From: UBA3496 sp964558115
Lineage (GTDB): Bacteria; UBA8248
NCBI GenBank assembly: GCA_964558115.1
Contig: CAZLCI010000017.1
Coordinates: 1 to 36,415 of the forward strand
Reading direction: 5' to 3'
Length of the DNA stretch: 36,415 nucleotides
The notes beneath the pieces were generated by a model. That model saw only the letters and a list, made by a program, of their open reading frames with translations. It did not search any database and was not told where the DNA came from. Position 1 is the first letter of the stretch. Every line of letters starts with the position of its first letter. Position numbers and translations under genes: made by a program. Shown one piece after another: positions 32,394-36,415 of this stretch.

Positions 32394-33552
32394 TTTTGAA
32401 AGAATCAATAGATTGCCGCCGTATGTCTTTGCTGAGGTTGATGAACTTAAAATTAATGCGAGGCGAAGTGGTGAAGATATTATAGATTTTGGGATGGGAA
32501 ATCCAGATCTTCCCACTCCTCCTCATATCGTAGAAAAACTAGTTGAGGCGGCATCGAATCCTAGGAATCATAGATATAGTGCCTCTAGGGGAATTACGCG
32601 CTTAAGAAGTGCAATCTCAGATTGGTATGGACGACGTTATGACGTGGATATTGATTCTGAAGAAGAGGCTATTGTAACTATTGGTGTGAAAGAAGGTATC
32701 TCACATCTGTCATTAGCGATAACAAACCCAGGTGATTTAGTGATGGTTCCAAGTCCTACTTATCCTATTCATACATATGCTCTTGTTATAGCAAATGGAA
32801 ATGTTGTGCAGGTTCCACTATCTCTAGGTGATGATTTCTTTTCAAATATGGAAGATGTAATAAATCCGTTATGGCCTAAACCAAAGATTTTATTGTTAAG
32901 CTTTCCGCATAATCCTACTACTGTATGTGTAGACCTTGATTTCTTTGAAAAAGTAATTGGTTTTGCAAAAGATCATAATTTAATTGTTATTCATGATTTT
33001 GCCTATGCAGATTTGGGTTTTGATGGTTATAAACCTCCAAGTATGCTTCAGGTGCCAGGAGCAAAAGATATTGGTGTGGAGTTCTTCTCTATGTCGAAAA
33101 GTTATTCAATGCCAGGATGGCGGATGGGTTTTGCGGTAGGTAATAGAGAACTTATATATGCTTTGAGACGTATTAAAAGCTATTTAGACTATGGTGCGTT
33201 TCAACCTATTCAAATTGCTTCAATAATAGCTCTCAATGGATCGCAGGATTGTGTGGATGAGATTAGAGATACCTATCAACAAAGAAGAGATGTCTTATGT
33301 GAAGGTTTGGGTAGAATAGGTTGGCCAGTAGAAAAACCAAAAGGAACTATGTTTCTATGGGCTAAAATTCCTGATAAATTTAAAGATATGGGTTCTATGG
33401 AATTTTCAAAACATTTATTAAGGGAATGTAAAGTTGCAGTATCGCCTGGAATAGGTTTTGGAGATTTAGGCAATGATTTTGTGCGATTTGCAATGGTAGA
33501 AAATGAACATAGAACTAGACAAGCATTGAAAAGTTTAAGATCTATTTTTTAG
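32386..33552 (+). CDS. PLP-dependent class I aminotransferase (AlaC/DAP aminotransferase-like)
   Basis: 388 residues, fold type I aminotransferase. The PLP Lys is Lys238 in SMSKSYSMPGWRMG. An Asp-x-Ala-Tyr segment (HDFAYADL) binds the pyridine ring and Tyr, and the N-terminal DFGMGNPDLPTP matches the AlaC-like group. These enzymes make alanine or glutamate-linked amino acids; related proteins act on LL-diaminopimelate. The coding start overlaps the lipA stop by eight bases, while hom follows after 13, so it is the first gene of a likely aspartate-family operon. Which substrate it uses cannot be decided. Confidence 0.87.
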   Translation: MNNFERINRLPPYVFAEVDELKINARRSGEDIIDFGMGNPDLPTPPHIVEKLVEAASNPRNHRYSASRGITRLRSAISDWYGRRYDVDIDSEEEAIVTIGVKEGISHLSLAITNPGDLVMVPSPTYPIHTYALVIANGNVVQVPLSLGDDFFSNMEDVINPLWPKPKILLLSFPHNPTTVCVDLDFFEKVIGFAKDHNLIVIHDFAYADLGFDGYKPPSMLQVPGAKDIGVEFFSMSKSYSMPGWRMGFAVGNRELIYALRRIKSYLDYGAFQPIQIASIIALNGSQDCVDEIRDTYQQRRDVLCEGLGRIGWPVEKPKGTMFLWAKIPDKFKDMGSMEFSKHLLRECKVAVSPGIGFGDLGNDFVRFAMVENEHRTRQALKSLRSIF

Positions 33553-33565
33553 TAAAGAGAATCTA

Positions 33566-34900
33566 ATGAAAAAAATATCAGTTGGCTTAATAGGTTTGGG
33601 AACAGTTGGTTCTGGTGTTGCTAAATTATTGCACGAACAGAAAAAATTGATAAGTAGACGTATTGGTTGCGAAATTGTTGTTACTAGGATTGCAGATCGA
33701 GGTGCATTGAAAAAAAAGAAAACAGCTATAGGTGTTGCTAAAGAAAATATTGATACTGATATTACTGCTCTGATAGAAGATGAGAGTATAGATATAGTTG
33801 CAGAACTGATAGGCGGATTGGAGGATGCAAGAAAATATTTGTTGAAATGTTTTGAATTAGGCAAGCCTGTAGTTACGGCTAACAAGGCAGTTCTTGCAGT
33901 GCATGGAGAAGAAATATTCGAAGCATCATACAAAGCAGATTGCCCGATTGGTTTTGAAGCTTCAGTGGCTGGTTCTGTTCCAATAATAAGGAATATTCGC
34001 GAGTCTTTTGCTTCTGATGATATATACGAAATTGCAGGTATCTTGAACGGAACTTGTAATTATATTCTTACCGAGATGACAGAAAAAAATCTTGAATTTT
34101 TGACTACTCTGGAAAATGCACAAAAGCTTGGTTATGCAGAGGCCGATCCTTCTTTTGACATAGATGGTATAGATGCAGCTCACAAGATAGCAATTCTTGC
34201 AAATATTGCATTTGGCAGTCCTGTCAACGTTGACTCGTTTGCTGTGGAAGGTATTAGAAATATCCATTCACATGATGTTCAATATGCTACAGAGTTGGGA
34301 TATAGGATTAAACTCCTTGCAATCGCTAGAAAAACAGATGAAGGATTGGACATACGTGTTCATCCAGCTTTATTACCTAAAGATAATCCTATAGCTCAGG
34401 TTAATGGCGTTTTAAATGCAGTAAGCATTTCTGCATCTCATGCAGGTCCTCAAGTTTTTGTCGGACGTGGTGCAGGAGCAGAGCCAACAGCTAGTGCAGT
34501 AGTGTCAGATATTATAGAATTAGCAAGAAGTAAGTCTTTAGGAATTAATTCAAGAATTCCACCCGCATCTTTTATGGCAGAATTTAGAAAACACAAAAAT
34601 GTATTGGAAAAAGATCTGAATTCAACTAAATTTTATCTTAGATTTTCTGTATTGGACAGTCCTGGAGCGTTGAGCGAAATTACGGGTTTGCTAAGCGAAC
34701 AGGATATAAGTATAGAAACTGTTTTGCAGAAAGGAAAAGCAGTTACTGAGGGTTATGTTCCGCTGGTGATCATGACACATCAAGTACTAGAAAAAAATAT
34801 TGCCAAAGCAATTGAAGATATTCTTAAACTTGAAGTTGTTCATCCCGAATTTTCTATAATAAGGGTTGAATCAAATCATTCTTCCTCTGTCGAAAGTTAA
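33566..34900 (+). CDS. hom: Homoserine dehydrogenase with C-terminal ACT domain
   Basis: 444 residues. An N-terminal NAD(P)-binding Rossmann segment reads GLIGLGTVGSGVAKLL (near residues 7-22). The catalytic region has TANKAVLA, LNGTCNYILTEM and GYAEADPSFDIDGIDAAHK. The C-terminal ACT domain (~355-430; LRFSVLDSPGALSEI) is typical of the feedback-regulated type that senses threonine. It reduces aspartate semialdehyde to homoserine. The stop directly abuts the apgM-like start, which implies coupling. Confidence 0.94.
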   Translation: MKKISVGLIGLGTVGSGVAKLLHEQKKLISRRIGCEIVVTRIADRGALKKKKTAIGVAKENIDTDITALIEDESIDIVAELIGGLEDARKYLLKCFELGKPVVTANKAVLAVHGEEIFEASYKADCPIGFEASVAGSVPIIRNIRESFASDDIYEIAGILNGTCNYILTEMTEKNLEFLTTLENAQKLGYAEADPSFDIDGIDAAHKIAILANIAFGSPVNVDSFAVEGIRNIHSHDVQYATELGYRIKLLAIARKTDEGLDIRVHPALLPKDNPIAQVNGVLNAVSISASHAGPQVFVGRGAGAEPTASAVVSDIIELARSKSLGINSRIPPASFMAEFRKHKNVLEKDLNSTKFYLRFSVLDSPGALSEITGLLSEQDISIETVLQKGKAVTEGYVPLVIMTHQVLEKNIAKAIEDILKLEVVHPEFSIIRVESNHSSSVES

Positions 34901-36127
34901 ATGAAGAAAATCATTGTTGTGCATTTAGGTGATGTGTTTGATGAGAAAGAAGATTTGTTAGAAGATCAAACACCTTTAGAAGTCGCAGAAACTCCTTTTT
35001 TTGATCAAATCTCTTCTTTTTCCTATAGTGGTACTTTAGCAAGACCAGAAATCAAGGATTCTTTTTCTCTGACCTCAATTCTATCAATGCTTTTAGGTTC
35101 TCAAGAATCTCATCATTCGTCTGTTTTGCTTGCCGAGGGAATAGGTTGCGACCTTAAGGAAGGTGATATTGTTTTTAAAAATAATTTCGTATCTTTGAAA
35201 CCTACGGCAAAGAGTCTTTCAGTAATGGATCCTTTAGGTTCTTCCCTCTCTATAGAAGAAAAAATGCAATTCACAAAATTTCTAAATTCTAATCTTTTTC
35301 AAGAAGATGGTGAATCATTCTTTTTGAATACTGCAGCAAATGGGGATTCTGTTTTTGTCTATAGAAAAAACGATTCAGAGAAAAGACTAGTATCATTTGA
35401 TCAATTTAATTCTCCATTTGAATATATGGGAAGGGAAATAGATGTTTTTCCAAAAATGCAAGATCAGTCAAAAAGATTTATGTATATTATGAATGAATCA
35501 CAAATGCTACTGTCAAAACATCCATTGGTAGTCGAAAGGTCTAAGGATAATTTTCTTATTGCAAATAGCATTTGGTTTTATGAAGGTTCATATGTGAATT
35601 CTTTGAATCGCAACTTCAAAAATCAATTATTTAAAAAAAGCAGCATTATTTCTTCTAATATAATTCTTAAAGGATTTTCTGGTGTTCATGGAATGGAGTT
35701 TTTATCAAATAAGGATTACCAGTCAAATTTTATTGAAAATAAAGATCTTATTTTTTTCGATAATGAACTAAGTGACAAATATACTGATCCGATTGGTAAA
35801 GTTAATGAGATACAAAAGTTAGACAAGGAGATGAAAAAGTTTTCAGAAGATTATTTGAAATATGACTCGCTAGTCTTATTTCTTTTTAACTATCCAAAAA
35901 ACACCAGTAATTATATGGAAAGAGGGCATTCTTTTTTGTTGACTGAGCTTGATAGCGGAATATTTAGATTGCCTAGGAAAAAAATTACTACATTTGATTT
36001 ACTTTGTACGATTTCTAATGCAATATCCCCTCCCGAATTAAAAACTTCGGGATTTACTGAGAAGAAATTCGAAAATAGAAAAAATCTGAGTCCTGCTATA
36101 TTGGGCGCCAAAATATTTAAAGGTTAG
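34901..36127 (+). CDS. Degenerate ApgM-like protein (phosphoglycerate mutase/proposed homoserine kinase family)
   Basis: 408 residues, intact and close to the usual family length. The overall pattern fits archaeal-type cofactor-independent phosphoglycerate mutase and its proposed homoserine-kinase subgroup (TIGR02535): TPLEVAETP near residue 24, an SIEE region near 115, and HPLVVERSKDNFLIANSIW. By my recalled alignment, catalytic Ser appears kept (Ser56) but the neighbouring Asp and Asn are Leu57 and Ile60. The C-terminal metal residues H-x-E-A-x-D-E-A-G-H read D287, E289, D292, D296, and the Asp-His pair reads Asn330-Tyr331. It lies between hom and lysC, abutting hom. Either a pseudoenzyme or a strongly diverged kinase. 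Confidence 0.6.
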   Translation: MKKIIVVHLGDVFDEKEDLLEDQTPLEVAETPFFDQISSFSYSGTLARPEIKDSFSLTSILSMLLGSQESHHSSVLLAEGIGCDLKEGDIVFKNNFVSLKPTAKSLSVMDPLGSSLSIEEKMQFTKFLNSNLFQEDGESFFLNTAANGDSVFVYRKNDSEKRLVSFDQFNSPFEYMGREIDVFPKMQDQSKRFMYIMNESQMLLSKHPLVVERSKDNFLIANSIWFYEGSYVNSLNRNFKNQLFKKSSIISSNIILKGFSGVHGMEFLSNKDYQSNFIENKDLIFFDNELSDKYTDPIGKVNEIQKLDKEMKKFSEDYLKYDSLVLFLFNYPKNTSNYMERGHSFLLTELDSGIFRLPRKKITTFDLLCTISNAISPPELKTSGFTEKKFENRKNLSPAILGAKIFKG

Positions 36128-36144
36128 TTTTCTGGGAGAAGACA

Positions 36145-36415
36145 ATGAGTCTGGTGGTTCAAAAGTTTGGAGGCACATCTGTTGGAGATATTAATCGACT
36201 TCTGGCAGTTGCAAAACGTGTAGTCTCTCAAAAAAATAAATGGGACCAGATGGTCGTCGTTGTTAGTGCTATGGGCGGAGAAACCGATCGCCTTATTGAT
36301 ATGGCGGGTGTTTTGAGTCAGAATCCACAGAAGAGAGAAATGGATCTGTTGTTGACTAGCGGGGAGCGTATTTCTAGTTCTTTGCTTTCGATAGCAATAA
36401 ATTCTCTTGGTTACC
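36145..36415 (+). CDS. lysC: Aspartate kinase, N-terminal part (3' truncated)
   Basis: The first 90 residues of a gene cut by the window edge. The aspartokinase signature is clear: VVQKFGGTSVGD at residues 4-15, then VVVVSAMGGETDRL (near 39-50), then LLTSGERISS. It phosphorylates aspartate in the first step toward lysine, methionine and threonine. GGGAG (36133-36137) precedes ATG 36145. It is the fourth gene of the aminotransferase-hom-apgM-like operon. The regulatory ACT domains lie outside the window. Confidence 0.93.
   Translation, partial: MSLVVQKFGGTSVGDINRLLAVAKRVVSQKNKWDQMVVVVSAMGGETDRLIDMAGVLSQNPQKREMDLLLTSGERISSSLLSIAINSLGY

Noticed and set aside
1..36415. CRISPR array, insertion sequence, prophage or toxin-antitoxin pair
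   Set aside because: No regularly spaced repeats, transposase or integrase motifs, or small toxin-like gene pairs were seen on either strand.

Overview
The window is an AT-rich, gene-dense stretch of a bacterial chromosome with almost no non-coding space; the largest gap is about 258 bases. It looks like a Gram-negative, deltaproteobacteria-like lineage (Nitrospinota, SAR324, Dadabacteria and similar marine groups are candidates). The reasons are gene order: miaB followed by a bifunctional nuclease, rimP-nusA-infB-DUF503-rbfA-truB-rpsO-pnp, argS followed by a SPOR protein, and aminotransferase-hom-apgM-like-lysC. A bS21 gene and an exported SPOR protein also fit. I cannot assign a species from sequence alone. 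No tRNA, rRNA, IS element, prophage or CRISPR array was seen.

Layout. 1-3822 (+): the 3' end of miaB, a DUF151 nuclease, a histidine phosphatase and a UvrD-type helicase. 3853-6401 (+): a metabolic block of flavin-reductase-like protein, zinc alcohol dehydrogenase and exported dienelactone-hydrolase-like protein. 6422-9611 (-): a three-gene 2-oxoacid dehydrogenase operon (E1 alpha, E1 beta, E2) without an E3. 9612-9869: a divergent control region with a promoter, a leader terminator and a direct repeat. 9879-18241 (+): the translation and RNA-decay operon from rimP to pnp, ending with an unannotated 32-residue membrane peptide. 18262-21517 (-): a cyclic amidohydrolase, a DUF2064 protein and a second zinc dehydrogenase that lacks a catalytic zinc cysteine. 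21602-23312: fxsA (+) facing hisS (-). 23491-27911 (+): a ThDP enzyme, aspS and era. 27927-28115 (-): rpsU. 28226-32393 (+): recO, argS, a SPOR protein and lipA. 32386-36415 (+): a tight aspartate-family amino-acid operon of aminotransferase, hom, a degenerate apgM-like gene and the start of lysC.

How the genes fit together. Most of the window is housekeeping: translation initiation, ribosome maturation, aminoacyl-tRNA synthesis, RNA decay and DNA repair. LipA makes the lipoyl cofactor that the E2 protein needs. The last operon carries aspartate-to-homoserine steps. Its apgM-like member sits where related genomes carry a proposed homoserine kinase, but it appears to have lost most of the metal-binding and catalytic residues of its superfamily. 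This is the most unusual thing in the window. Other points worth checking are the leader terminator ahead of rimP-nusA, an inserted CxxCC motif in the MiaB tail, a strong intergenic hairpin at 4477-4519, and obligatory TTG starts on three aminoacyl-tRNA synthetase genes and lipA.
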